Source: Dyadobacter sp. CY347
GTDB lineage: Bacteria; Bacteroidota; Bacteroidia; Cytophagales; Spirosomataceae
Length of the DNA stretch: 64,000 bases
Reading direction: 5' to 3'
Assembly (NCBI RefSeq): GCF_021502655.1
Contig: NZ_JAKFFT010000002.1
Coordinates: 186,001 to 250,000 of the forward strand
Position numbers and translations under genes: made by a program. The notes beneath the pieces are model-generated. The model ran no database searches. It saw only the letters and a list, made by a program, of their open reading frames with translations, and was not told the origin of the DNA. How positions within the stretch are numbered: the stretch's first letter is position 1; every line of letters begins with the position of its first letter. Shown here piece after piece: positions 1-8,768 of this stretch.

Positions 1-242
1 GCATAATATTTATCAACGACCTGCTGCGGCGTTAGGCCTTCTTTTTTCGCACGAATCGTAATGGGAACGCCATGCTCATCGGTTCCGCTGATAAAAGCAA
101 CATCTTTCCCTTTGGAGCGCAGGTAACGAACGTATATATCTGCCGGTATGTAACATCCGGCCAAATGACCAATGTGTATAGGGCCATTGGCATAGATCAG
201 CGCGGCGGTAACAGTATATCGTTTTGGATCGGGAATGGGCAT
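1..242 (-). CDS. metG: Methionyl-tRNA synthetase, N-terminal fragment
   Basis: Charges tRNA-Met with methionine in the cytoplasm. Only the first 80 or so codons are present; the rest lies beyond the left edge of the window. The visible part shows the class I synthetase signature HIGH (residues 23-26, in the context GPIHIGH) and the GTDEHG motif typical of MetRS. The ATG at 240-242 is followed at once by the usual MetRS start (proline-rich, then [13 protein letters not shown]). Divergent from the lipoprotein gene that follows. Identification is firm; nothing can be said of the C-terminal tRNA-binding domain. Confidence 0.93.
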   Translation of the reverse strand, partial: MPIPDPKRYTVTAALIYANGPIHIGHLAGCYIPADIYVRYLRSKGKDVAFISGTDEHGVPITIRAKKEGLTPQQVVDKYY

Positions 243-384
243 CTTTGAAATTCAGGTAATATAAATAAGATTCTAAAACGTAAAATTAGTAAAAACGCTT
301 TCAGAACCGGGACTTTGAGAAAGTGTAAATAAAATTTTATAACTTCAAGTGTTAACGCTTGTTCCACCATTTACCATTAACAAG

Positions 385-1137
385 ATGACGACATACATAT
401 ACAAAAGGCTTTTTGTGCTCTCTCTGGCTGTGCTGGCAGCGTTCGGATGTGCTGACAATCAGGATGATTATCTTAAAAAGGCAGAAAGACAGTATCATTT
501 TACAAAAGCAGTAACCGAAGATGATGCATTATTCCCAACCTATTCCCTGGCGGAAAACGGGAAGATCACTAGGGAGCTGGTCAAATCAGAACGTCAGTTA
601 AAAGAAAGGCTAACCGAAATGGCGCCGATCCAGTTGCCGGCAGAGAATGCGCCACTGACAGACGATCAGAAGGATGGGATTTTGAGAACGTATAAAAGCT
701 TTTTGCGAAGCCACCGGGAAGATGCGTTGCTGATCAGGCACGTTCGGAACAGATACGCAAGAGTGATCTTGGAAGATGGTGATGTGATCAACTCAGACGA
801 CTATGCTTTAATTGCCTTTTTAACCAAAGAACTGATCGACTCCAAATGCGGCCGTTTTGCACTCATTATGGAAGGGATTAATAAAGTTAAAGGCCATGTT
901 GCAGACAATGAATATAGCTTGCTGGTTGGTGATTTTAAGAACCAAATTTTGACAAGCCTGGATTTGCATAAGCAAGCGCAGGCAGCCTTACCCGGGTTGA
1001 TTCAAAAAGTGAAAGACAGTCCCGAAACGACCGGAGAACTCCGAAAGGATTTTATGATTGCATTGTATGAAAAAGACGATCTTTCTCCCAGGATCGAAAA
1101 GCTTGAAAAATATCTGCTCGAAGCAGAACGCCTTTAA
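385..1137 (+). CDS. Predicted lipoprotein of unknown function
   Basis: A 250-residue protein I do not recognise. The N-terminus (basic YIYKR, then a hydrophobic stretch ending AFGC) looks like a lipoprotein signal with Cys22 as the lipidated residue; the -3 position is Ala rather than Leu, so the lipobox is not ideal. The rest is soluble and mainly helical by eye, with many charged residues. I chose the ATG at 385 because an upstream in-frame start at 349 would put a 12-residue tail in front of the signal peptide. It is followed by a hairpin terminator and stands as a single gene between metG and an SDR gene. Confidence 0.7.
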   Translation: MTTYIYKRLFVLSLAVLAAFGCADNQDDYLKKAERQYHFTKAVTEDDALFPTYSLAENGKITRELVKSERQLKERLTEMAPIQLPAENAPLTDDQKDGILRTYKSFLRSHREDALLIRHVRNRYARVILEDGDVINSDDYALIAFLTKELIDSKCGRFALIMEGINKVKGHVADNEYSLLVGDFKNQILTSLDLHKQAQAALPGLIQKVKDSPETTGELRKDFMIALYEKDDLSPRIEKLEKYLLEAERL

Positions 1138-1161
1138 AATATCAGTTTTCAGAATGACATT

Positions 1162-1197
1162 CCCTTTCCTGATCTCGCGATTTGGGAAGGGTTTTTT
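1162..1197 (+). terminator. Intrinsic terminator after the lipoprotein gene
   Basis: CCCTTTCC pairs with GGGAAGGG (one G-U pair) across a 14-nt loop and is followed by six T residues. It lies 24 bp after the stop of the lipoprotein gene. Confidence 0.75.
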
Positions 1198-1262
1198 GTT
1201 GTTATGCAGTGAATTCATTTTTTTACAGCCAACTTTGACCTTCACATTCTGTTTAATAAAAT

Positions 1263-2261
1263 ATGAAAGTGCTCATTACTGGTGCCACGGGGTTGGTTGG
1301 AAGTGCTACGGCGAAGAAGTTTGTTTCCGAAAATCATGAAGTTTTTGCATTGGCACGGCCTGACTCCGACCGGAGCCTGCTCGCTGACATTGCAGCAGAA
1401 ATAACATGGGTGGAAGGCGATATTCTTGATCTCAGTGCTTTGGAAAGGGCGATGGAAAACATGGATATGGTTGTGCATACGGCCGCAGTGGTTTCCTTTA
1501 TTCCAAAAGAGCGGAAGGCCATGTACAAAGTGAATGTGGAGGGAACGGCGAATGTGGTGAATGTTTGCCTTAAATATAAGATCGGAAAACTTTGTCATGT
1601 GAGCAGCATTGCGGCAATCGGCAGGCCTGATGCGCGAAAAACCCTTCCCGGAAAGGACGTTATTCTTGATGAAAGCCAACGCTGGGAAGATTCTCCGGAG
1701 AATTCTGAATATGCCAAAACCAAACATTTGGCCGAACTTGAAGTCTGGCGCGGGATTGCGGAAGGGCTTAATGCGGTGATTGTCAACCCCACATTGATAC
1801 TGGGCGAAGGGGATTGGAGTAAAAGCAGCACGCAGATTTTTGGTTACATTTTTAAAGAAAAACCATTTTATACAGAGGGGATCGCCAATTACGTGGACGT
1901 GAAGGACGTCGCCGACATTATATTTCAGCTTTTGCTATCGGATATCTCCGGAGAGAGATTTTTGCTGAATGGTGGGAGCATTTCTTATCAGAATTTGTTC
2001 AATACTATCGCAGATGCCATGCACAAGAAGCGGCCTACATTTAAAGTGGGCGCCGGACTGGCTGGAATTATTTGGCGGTTCGAGGCGGTAAGGACGTGGT
2101 TACTAGGAACAAAGCCGCTAATTACCAAGGAAACGGCCAAATCTGCGGCCAGAAAGATCAGTTATGACAATGGAAAAATCCGAAAAGCATTGAATTTTCA
2201 GTTTCAGCCCATTGAGCGAACGGTTGCCAGGGTGAGTGAAAGTTTGCTTGGCAAGATTTGA
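1263..2261 (+). CDS. NAD(P)-dependent epimerase/dehydratase (extended SDR)
   Basis: An extended short-chain dehydrogenase/reductase of 332 residues. The Rossmann glycine motif GATGLVG is at residues 7-13 and the catalytic YxxxK is at Tyr150/Lys154, preceded by the VSS strand near residues 113-115. The family includes dihydroflavonol reductase-like and sugar epimerase-like enzymes; the substrate cannot be fixed from the sequence. It starts at the ATG directly in front of KVLITGATG. It stands alone, with a terminator upstream and a TPR protein gene 77 bp downstream. Confidence 0.85.
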   Translation: MKVLITGATGLVGSATAKKFVSENHEVFALARPDSDRSLLADIAAEITWVEGDILDLSALERAMENMDMVVHTAAVVSFIPKERKAMYKVNVEGTANVVNVCLKYKIGKLCHVSSIAAIGRPDARKTLPGKDVILDESQRWEDSPENSEYAKTKHLAELEVWRGIAEGLNAVIVNPTLILGEGDWSKSSTQIFGYIFKEKPFYTEGIANYVDVKDVADIIFQLLLSDISGERFLLNGGSISYQNLFNTIADAMHKKRPTFKVGAGLAGIIWRFEAVRTWLLGTKPLITKETAKSAARKISYDNGKIRKALNFQFQPIERTVARVSESLLGKI

Positions 2262-2338
2262 ATTACGATAATTTATTTTATAACTTTCTTTAATTAATTA
2301 GTGGTGCGTTAGCCCTCAAATCTAACCTGACGGTCCGT

Positions 2339-3745
2339 ATGATGGAGAAAAATTTTGGGGAAAGAAAGGATTATATGAAAGAAACATTGCTCAGGTTTGA
2401 AAGAATGCTTAAAACGAGTGAGCCGGTTTTTTTTGATTTGGATACTTACGAAAAAGTAACGGTTCACTACATTGAAAAAGGAGATTGGGATAAGGCTTTT
2501 AAAGCTTGTGAGTTAGGATTGTCGGATTATCCTTATTCGCTGGATCTTTTGCTGAATATGGTGCAGCTGCATGCCAATCGCGGCGAACATGAGCTGGCCA
2601 TGGAAATCCTCGAAAGAGCTTCCCTTTTTCATCCCGGCGACATTGAAATTTCGTTCATGCAGGTTGCCATTTCCAATATGATGGGAGAGTTTGAAGAGGC
2701 CATTGAGGTTTTGGAAAATCTGTTGCAACGTGTTGAAGATCAGGATGAAATATATTTTCAAATAGGGCAGACTTACCAGAATTGGGGCAAATATGACGAG
2801 GCGATCAAGTTCTATAAAAAGTCGCTCCGCAATAACCTGAATAACGAAAGCGCGCTGTATGAGCTTGCACATTGCCTGGATTTGGTAGGGCAGCTGGAAA
2901 GTCATCTGGATTATTATAATGAGCTCGTCGATCGCGATCCGTTTTCGCATCATGCCTGGTATAATTTGGGCATCGCATTCAGCAAGCTCGAACGTTACGA
3001 GGATGCAGTGAATGCTTACGAATATGCAACATTGGTGAAGGAAGATTTCGCTTCGGCATTCTTCCAGCTGGGCAATTCGTACATGAACCTGGAAAAGTTC
3101 GAAGACGCCAAAGAGCAATATCTGAAAGCCATTGAACTCGAAGGGGAGCAGCCGGAAACATGCTGCTGCCTGGGCACTTGCTATGAAAAACTGGGGCAAT
3201 TTGAAACAGCCATCAAATATTACCGGCAGACTGTTAAGCTGGATAAGCAATGGGATGACGGCTGGTATGGATTGGGAATTTGTTTCAGTGAGCTTGGGCG
3301 CTGGTATGAAGCCGTTGGATTTTTGCGTAAGGCCATTCAGATCACAGAGTTAAATCCCGATTACTGGCTTGCACTTGCTGAAACAGAATTCAAAGTGGGT
3401 AATGTTATTTCAGCATTTGAAGCATTCGAAAAAGCAGCGGAAATCGAGCCTTCGAATCCTGATATCTGGCTGAAATGGTCTCACGTGTTGTTTGAACAAG
3501 GCAATTACTTGCGCGCTTGTGACCTGTTGCAAGCAGCCATCGATGAAATGCCCGAGGAAGCCGATCTCTATTATAGAATGGCAGTTTACCAGATTCACGG
3601 AGGTACGTATCGTGAAGCATTATTAAACCTGGAAACCGCATTAACGCTCGATTACGACGCGCATGTGCAGCTTTTCGATTTTTTCCCGGATCTGGAAAAA
3701 CAAAAAGCATTGTTCCGGATCATTGAACAATACAGAGAGAAATAA
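2339..3745 (+). CDS. TPR-repeat protein
   Basis: A 468-residue protein built almost wholly of tetratricopeptide repeats, roughly from residue 40 to the end, recognisable from alternating W/Y-x-x-LG/A-x-x-Y and A-x-x-x-Y/F-E-x-A patterns (for example AWYNLGIAF and DGWYGLGICF). No signal peptide or membrane segment is seen, so it is probably a cytoplasmic scaffold or protein-interaction factor. Two adjacent Met codons occur at the start; I took the first. Its stop codon lies one base from the stop of the convergent glycosyltransferase gene, leaving no room for a separate terminator. Confidence 0.85.
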   Translation: MMEKNFGERKDYMKETLLRFERMLKTSEPVFFDLDTYEKVTVHYIEKGDWDKAFKACELGLSDYPYSLDLLLNMVQLHANRGEHELAMEILERASLFHPGDIEISFMQVAISNMMGEFEEAIEVLENLLQRVEDQDEIYFQIGQTYQNWGKYDEAIKFYKKSLRNNLNNESALYELAHCLDLVGQLESHLDYYNELVDRDPFSHHAWYNLGIAFSKLERYEDAVNAYEYATLVKEDFASAFFQLGNSYMNLEKFEDAKEQYLKAIELEGEQPETCCCLGTCYEKLGQFETAIKYYRQTVKLDKQWDDGWYGLGICFSELGRWYEAVGFLRKAIQITELNPDYWLALAETEFKVGNVISAFEAFEKAAEIEPSNPDIWLKWSHVLFEQGNYLRACDLLQAAIDEMPEEADLYYRMAVYQIHGGTYREALLNLETALTLDYDAHVQLFDFFPDLEKQKALFRIIEQYREK

Positions 3746-3746
3746 T

Positions 3747-4865
3747 TTAGCGGAGATTTTGGTATAAATCCACAAGCTGACGAGCAATATTTTCACCGGA
3801 AAACCTGCTAATGTGCTGTTTTCCGGCTTCTACAAGTTGTTTTCTTAAAGCGGCATCAGTTATCAGTTTATTCAGCTGATGGCTGATGTCTTCTTTTTGA
3901 TAAGGATCTGCATACAGTCCACCCGGGCCACCCGCTTCTTCCAGGCAGGAGCCTTTCGCTGCCAAAACCGGGGTTCCACTGTGTAATGCTTCCAGAATCG
4001 GAATTCCAAAACCTTCGTAAATTGAGATGTAGGCAAATATTTCAGCGGCCTGATATAGTGCTGGCAAATCCTCTGTAGGGACATTATGAAGGATTTTCAC
4101 CTTCTCTTCGAGGTTAAATTTTTGAATGCATTCCAAAATTCTGGGCGTGTAACTCGTTGGTTTTCCCACCAGAACAAGCTGAAAATCATTGCCGGCAACA
4201 TTCGCAAATGCTTCTACCAACCTGTGCTGATTTTTACGTTCTTCCAATGTTCCTACACAAAGAATGTACGGACCCTGAATGTTATATAACTGCTTGATCT
4301 CTTCTATTTTATCTTGTTCACCTCGCTGTTTGAAAATCGGATTGCAATCCTGATAAACAACCTGGATCTTCTTATCATCAACATGATAGAGTTGTACCAA
4401 ATCACGCTTTGTTTGCTCGCTAATGGCAATAACCGAGTCGGCGCGGCGGCATGCGGATTGGAATTTATGTCTGTAAATAAGCCGGTCAACGGGTTTGAAC
4501 AAATGCGGAAGCCGTTCGAAAATCAAATCGTGAATGGTCACAACAGACTTAATGCCAGCCTGTTGCAATCCTTGCGGAAGTTCGTTGCTTAATCCATGAA
4601 AAACATCAATCTTATCTGCTTTCAGCTGATGGGTTATGGATGCGTAACGCCAGTACGCCGAGAGTTTTTTGTCCAGGAATGTCTGGGGAAGCCGAATGTT
4701 GTTTTCAGGGAAAGCAGTAAAAAGTTTTGCCTTGTTTTTGGGCGTGTAGGCGAAGTAGGTTTGTGCTTTTTCATTTGTCTGGAGCGCATCGAGCACAAAT
4801 CGGGTGTAATTTCCGAGTCCGGTTTTATTGGCAAAAGCTCTTTTGGCATCAAATCCAACGCGCAT
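3747..4865 (-). CDS. Family 4 glycosyltransferase
   Basis: A 372-residue GT-B fold glycosyltransferase of the GT4 type (mannosyltransferase-like). The N-terminal half has a GLGNY loop for donor/acceptor binding; the C-terminal half has VGTLEERKN and the E-x7-E signature in EGFGIPILE followed by SGTPVLA, the nucleotide-sugar binding element. No signal peptide. It is transcribed divergently from the M16 peptidase gene at 4957. Acceptor and sugar are unknown; a role in cell-surface polysaccharide is an inference from the family. Confidence 0.88.
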   Translation of the reverse strand: MRVGFDAKRAFANKTGLGNYTRFVLDALQTNEKAQTYFAYTPKNKAKLFTAFPENNIRLPQTFLDKKLSAYWRYASITHQLKADKIDVFHGLSNELPQGLQQAGIKSVVTIHDLIFERLPHLFKPVDRLIYRHKFQSACRRADSVIAISEQTKRDLVQLYHVDDKKIQVVYQDCNPIFKQRGEQDKIEEIKQLYNIQGPYILCVGTLEERKNQHRLVEAFANVAGNDFQLVLVGKPTSYTPRILECIQKFNLEEKVKILHNVPTEDLPALYQAAEIFAYISIYEGFGIPILEALHSGTPVLAAKGSCLEEAGGPGGLYADPYQKEDISHQLNKLITDAALRKQLVEAGKQHISRFSGENIARQLVDLYQNLR

Positions 4866-4902
4866 AACTGGTGCTTTTCAAGGGTTTCAGAGCAAAAGTC
4901 TG

Positions 4903-4910
4903 TAATTTTG
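4903..4910 (+). promoter_or_regulatory. Candidate -7 promoter box (TAATTTTG)
   Basis: Exact match to the Bacteroidota -7 consensus TAnnTTTG, 46 bp before the ATG of the M16 peptidase gene. No clear -33 TTTG partner at the usual distance. Confidence 0.4.
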
Positions 4911-4956
4911 TGGATACCACCGAAAATTATTGGTGCCTATTTTGTGTTCAAAAGGA

Positions 4957-6249
4957 ATGAAGAGAGATAACGTCCGTAAACAGGGTAACCCCAAATCCAC
5001 CACACTACCAATCACAGAAGATTATCATTTACATACGCTTGCCAATGGGATCCGCATTGCTCACAAGCAGGTCCCTTATACGCAAATCGCGCATTGCGGC
5101 ATCATGCTCGATATCGGAAGTCGCGATGAGCTGGCGCATCAGCAAGGCCTGGCCCATTTCTGGGAACATATGGCTTTTAAAGGAACCGAAAAACGAAGTT
5201 CTTACCACATTATCAACAGGTTAGAGAATGTAGGCGGTGAGCTGAACGCTTATACGACCAAGGAAAAAATCTGTTTTCACGCTTCGGTCCTGGACGATCA
5301 TTTCGATAAAGCCATGGATTTGCTTGCGGATATAACATTCCATTCCATTTTCCCTGAAAAGCAGATCGAGCGCGAGCGGAATGTGATTTTGGAGGAAATG
5401 TCAATGTACATTGATTCTCCCGAAGACGCTATCCAGGACGATTTTGACCAGCTTATCTTCCCGGATCACGCATTGGGAAATAATATATTAGGCACGACCG
5501 AGACCGTCAGTTCGTTTGGCAAAGCGGATTTAATGCAATTTATCAACGACAACATTGATACAGAGCGCATTGTCGTTTCCTCGGTAAGCCGTTTGCCTTT
5601 TTCAAAAGTGATTCGCGTTGCCGAAAAATATCTGGGCAACATTCCGCACCGCAAAACTTCCAGGATCAGGCAGGCGCCACTCGCGTATGTGCCTGTGAGT
5701 CAGCAAAAAGAACGATCGATTTCCCAGGCGCAATGTGCGATGGGCCAGCCGGCATACCCTTTGTTGGACGACAGAAGATTGTCGTTTTTTATGTTGGTTA
5801 ATTTGTTGGGCGGGCCGGGAATGAATTCCAGGTTTAACCTTTCATTGCGCGAGAAATACGGTTTTGTTTACTCTATCGAAGGGAATTACACGCCTTACCT
5901 GGACACAGGTTTTATGGGAATTTTCTTTGGTACAGAACAAAAACAACTCACGAAAAGCATTTCCCTGATCCATAAGGAGCTCAAAAGAATCCGGGAAGTT
6001 CCTTTGTCGGTTCTGCAACTGCATCAAACCAAAGTGCAGCTGATGGGGCAACTGGCTATGTCTGAGGAAAGTAACATGAGTTTTATGTTAATGATGGCCA
6101 AAAGCCTGCTGGACACCGGCCGCGTGGATTCGCTTCCGGAGATCTTCACAGAAATTGAGCAAATCACCGCACTTCAATTGCAGGACATTGCACAGGAAAT
6201 GTTTAAAGAAGAGAATTTCAGTTATCTGACTTTCCTGCCGGAGGATTAA
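4957..6249 (+). CDS. M16 family zinc metallopeptidase (processing-peptidase-like)
   Basis: A 430-residue single-unit M16 peptidase. The inverted zinc motif HxxEH is intact as HFWEH (His67, Glu70, His71), and the downstream NVGGELNAYT segment supplies the usual third ligand Glu. The family (mitochondrial processing peptidase, bacterial PqqL/YmxG types) cleaves small or unfolded peptides. No signal peptide is seen with the ATG at 4957; an alternative ATG at 4930 adds nine residues that look unconserved. It converges with a second M16 gene, and the two stop codons overlap. Confidence 0.88.
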   Translation: MKRDNVRKQGNPKSTTLPITEDYHLHTLANGIRIAHKQVPYTQIAHCGIMLDIGSRDELAHQQGLAHFWEHMAFKGTEKRSSYHIINRLENVGGELNAYTTKEKICFHASVLDDHFDKAMDLLADITFHSIFPEKQIERERNVILEEMSMYIDSPEDAIQDDFDQLIFPDHALGNNILGTTETVSSFGKADLMQFINDNIDTERIVVSSVSRLPFSKVIRVAEKYLGNIPHRKTSRIRQAPLAYVPVSQQKERSISQAQCAMGQPAYPLLDDRRLSFFMLVNLLGGPGMNSRFNLSLREKYGFVYSIEGNYTPYLDTGFMGIFFGTEQKQLTKSISLIHKELKRIREVPLSVLQLHQTKVQLMGQLAMSEESNMSFMLMMAKSLLDTGRVDSLPEIFTEIEQITALQLQDIAQEMFKEENFSYLTFLPED

Positions 6250-7502
6250 TTGGCCACAGCCTGCTTATCTTCTGCACGATAATATAATGTGGAAGCATTT
6301 TCGGGCCTGAGCACCGATTTTGCCGCTTTGTGGATATCCTCGGAAGTAAGGTTTCTGATAATTTCCGCATCTTCATTGGCCCAGTCTACATTTCCGGCAT
6401 TGGCCGCAAAAGCCAGGTTCATGGCACGGTTCAGCAGCTCCACTTCCGAAAAAGCCAGTGAAGCTTCCGACTGGTTTTTTACTTTGGTCACCTCATCATC
6501 ATTAGCACCATTCGCTACAATTTCGCTAAGTATTTCAGTCACAGCGGCATCAGCCTCGTCCAATGTAACATTTGGATTGAGATTTCCTTTAATTAAAAGT
6601 AAACCGGGATCCAGGGACGAAGTAACGCTAGCGCTGATGCTGTTAAAGATCGATCTTTCCTTCAAAAGACTTTGATACAAACGGGACGATTTTCCACGTC
6701 CCAGAATATCACTCAGCAAGTCTGTCGCATAGAAGCCATTTTCATATCTGCCCGGCATGTGATACACTTTGATCAAGGAATTCAGTGGAACGGCTGCTGA
6801 GATTTCCAGATGTCGGGCTTCATTCTGTAATGGTTCTTGCGGAAGGTTGCGCACATAAGGCGCGCCCGGAGGAATGTCACCGAACCATTTGCTGACCAGT
6901 TCCCGAACCTGTGCAGTTTTTATGGCACCGGCAACGACCATTACTGCATTATTCGGGCGGTAAAACCGAAAGAAAAAGTCCTGAACATCATCCATTGTTG
7001 CCCTTTCAATATGGTCAATGTCCTTACCGATTGTTGCCCAGCGATAAGGATGCTGCTTGTAAGCCAATGGTCTTAATTTCAGCCACATATCACCGTAGGG
7101 CTGGTTCAGGTAACGCTGTTTGAATTCTTCGATAACGACTTTTCGCTGCACTTCCAGCACATTGGGATCAAAAGAAAGGCTCATCATTCTATCCGATTCG
7201 AGCCAAAAAGCCGTTTCTATATTGTCTGCGGGCAGTGTAATGTAGTAATTGGTGATGTCGGGCGAAGTGAAAGCATTGTTTTCGCCACCGACATTCTGGA
7301 CTGGAATATCGTAGCTGGGAATGTTTTTGGATCCGCCGAACATCAGGTGTTCAAACAAATGTGCAAATCCCGTCCGCTCTTCATCCTCGTCCCGTGAACC
7401 AACATTGTACAAGATATTTACGGCAGCCATTGGTGTTGAAAAATCTTCATGAACAAAAACTTTCAAGCCATTATCCAGGGTAAACTGCTCGTAACGAATC
7501 AT
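6246..7502 (-). CDS. M16 family zinc metallopeptidase, second copy
   Basis: A 418-residue M16 peptidase with an intact HxxEH motif as HLFEH (His48, Glu51, His52), followed by NVGGENNAFTS around the third ligand. I start it at 7502 (MIRYEQFTLDNG): a frame open further upstream would run through a full promoter match at 7590-7621. Many Bacteroidota encode M16 pairs working as two half-enzymes; here both members keep the zinc site, so each could be active by itself. Its last codon overlaps the end of the convergent M16 gene by four bases. Confidence 0.88.
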   Translation of the reverse strand: MIRYEQFTLDNGLKVFVHEDFSTPMAAVNILYNVGSRDEDEERTGFAHLFEHLMFGGSKNIPSYDIPVQNVGGENNAFTSPDITNYYITLPADNIETAFWLESDRMMSLSFDPNVLEVQRKVVIEEFKQRYLNQPYGDMWLKLRPLAYKQHPYRWATIGKDIDHIERATMDDVQDFFFRFYRPNNAVMVVAGAIKTAQVRELVSKWFGDIPPGAPYVRNLPQEPLQNEARHLEISAAVPLNSLIKVYHMPGRYENGFYATDLLSDILGRGKSSRLYQSLLKERSIFNSISASVTSSLDPGLLLIKGNLNPNVTLDEADAAVTEILSEIVANGANDDEVTKVKNQSEASLAFSEVELLNRAMNLAFAANAGNVDWANEDAEIIRNLTSEDIHKAAKSVLRPENASTLYYRAEDKQAVAN

Positions 7503-7589
7503 AATATCAATGAGTAAAATAATTTTTAAAAGAACCGTCCAAATAAAGCTTTGGAACAGAAACCCGGCATCTTGTTTTAGGGTTATTAA

Positions 7590-7621
7590 CAAAGCTAATG
7601 TTCCGGTGCGGTTCCACCAAA
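7590..7621 (-). promoter_or_regulatory. Promoter of the minus-strand M16 gene
   Basis: On the minus strand TTTG (7618-7621) and TAGCTTTG (7590-7597) are separated by 20 bp, matching both halves of the Bacteroidota housekeeping consensus (-33 TTTG, -7 TAnnTTTG). The predicted leader to the ATG at 7502 is about 80 nt. This placement decides the start codon of that gene. Confidence 0.6.
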
Positions 7622-7646
7622 CCATTTTGAGTTTATAGTAATTGCC

Positions 7647-8762
7647 ATGCAAAATACCCTTCGGTTTCTTTTCATATTTATATTGACACTTTGTTCGCTT
7701 TCTGCACCTGCACAACTTCTGAATGATCCGGCATCGTTAAAAAATGTTCAGAACAGCCTGGACAAAATTTACAATTACGAGTTTGAGGAGGCGGAAGTTT
7801 TTATGCATCAGGTTCAAAAAAAGTATCCTAATCACCCTGTTTCATACATTCTGGATTCGTTTGTGCTCTTCTGGAAACATTTGCCGATCAAGGATAACCC
7901 AGCAAAATCCAAGGAATATATTCACAAGCTGGACCAATGCCTTGACGCTATTAATAAGAAATACGGGAAAAACAGCCTGGATCCCGAAGCGGTTTTTTAC
8001 ACAATGGTTGCGCGTGGTTATATGGCCATGATGTACAATTATAAGGGTGAAATGATGAATGCAGCGGGGGAGGGCAAGAAGGCGTATAATGCATTCGTTG
8101 AAGGCCTGAAACTGATCAATAAGAACCCGGAATTTTACTTCACTTCGGGCATGTATAACTATTATGTTGAAGTATATCCTGAGGAACATTCAATGGTGAA
8201 GCCGCTGATGCTCTTCTTTAAAAGCGGTGATAAAGCGTTGGGATTGAAACAAATAGACAATGCAACCAAAGTCGGGACGATCACGCGTGCGGAGGCTAAT
8301 TTTTATATTTCACACATTTACCTTAAATACGAGTCAAGACCGGACAAGGCCGTTTACTACACCGATAAGCTCGTTGATCTGTATCCCAGAAACCCGCTTT
8401 TTTTGATGAAAAACATCGAATCGCTGCTCTTGGCAGCGAAGTATGAGCAGGCGGATAAGGAACTGGCGTCGTTGAAGAAAAATACGCACGGCTTTTATCC
8501 TGTGGCCTGGCGCACTTTCCAGGGTTTGATGGATGAGAAGCATGATAAAGACGACGCTGCTGCTCAGCGCGAATATTTGCTTGCCTTGAAAACGCCGCAT
8601 GACGATCAATACACCAAAGAATATCATGCAATGGCCTACGCCGGCCTGGCAAGGATTGCAGCACGTGCCGGGAACAAAGGGAAAGCCAAAGATTATTACA
8701 AAAAATGCCTCGGAAAAGCTGAGTACAGGTCGCTGATCAAGGAAGCGAAATCCTTTAAATGA
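7647..8762 (+). CDS. Secreted protein with degenerate TPRs, unknown function
   Basis: A 371-residue protein with a clear Sec signal peptide (hydrophobic FLFIFILTLCSL, cleavage near APAQ). The mature part is helical with TPR-like repeats, including the C-terminal AYAGLARIAARAGNKGKA segment. It is likely periplasmic. Function unknown. It is divergent from the M16 gene (144 bp apart) and its stop is six bases from the end of the convergent amidohydrolase gene. Confidence 0.75.
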   Translation: MQNTLRFLFIFILTLCSLSAPAQLLNDPASLKNVQNSLDKIYNYEFEEAEVFMHQVQKKYPNHPVSYILDSFVLFWKHLPIKDNPAKSKEYIHKLDQCLDAINKKYGKNSLDPEAVFYTMVARGYMAMMYNYKGEMMNAAGEGKKAYNAFVEGLKLINKNPEFYFTSGMYNYYVEVYPEEHSMVKPLMLFFKSGDKALGLKQIDNATKVGTITRAEANFYISHIYLKYESRPDKAVYYTDKLVDLYPRNPLFLMKNIESLLLAAKYEQADKELASLKKNTHGFYPVAWRTFQGLMDEKHDKDDAAAQREYLLALKTPHDDQYTKEYHAMAYAGLARIAARAGNKGKAKDYYKKCLGKAEYRSLIKEAKSFK

Positions 8763-8768
8763 GAAGGG

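Noticed and set aside
2513..3250. 245-codon frame antisense to the TPR gene
   Set aside because: The plus strand encodes clear TPR repeats; the antisense frame has no motif and is a codon-bias shadow.
7503..7715. N-terminal extension of the minus-strand M16 peptidase
   Set aside because: The extended frame lies over a full -33/-7 promoter match (7590-7621) and over the start of the divergent gene; the extra residues do not resemble M16.
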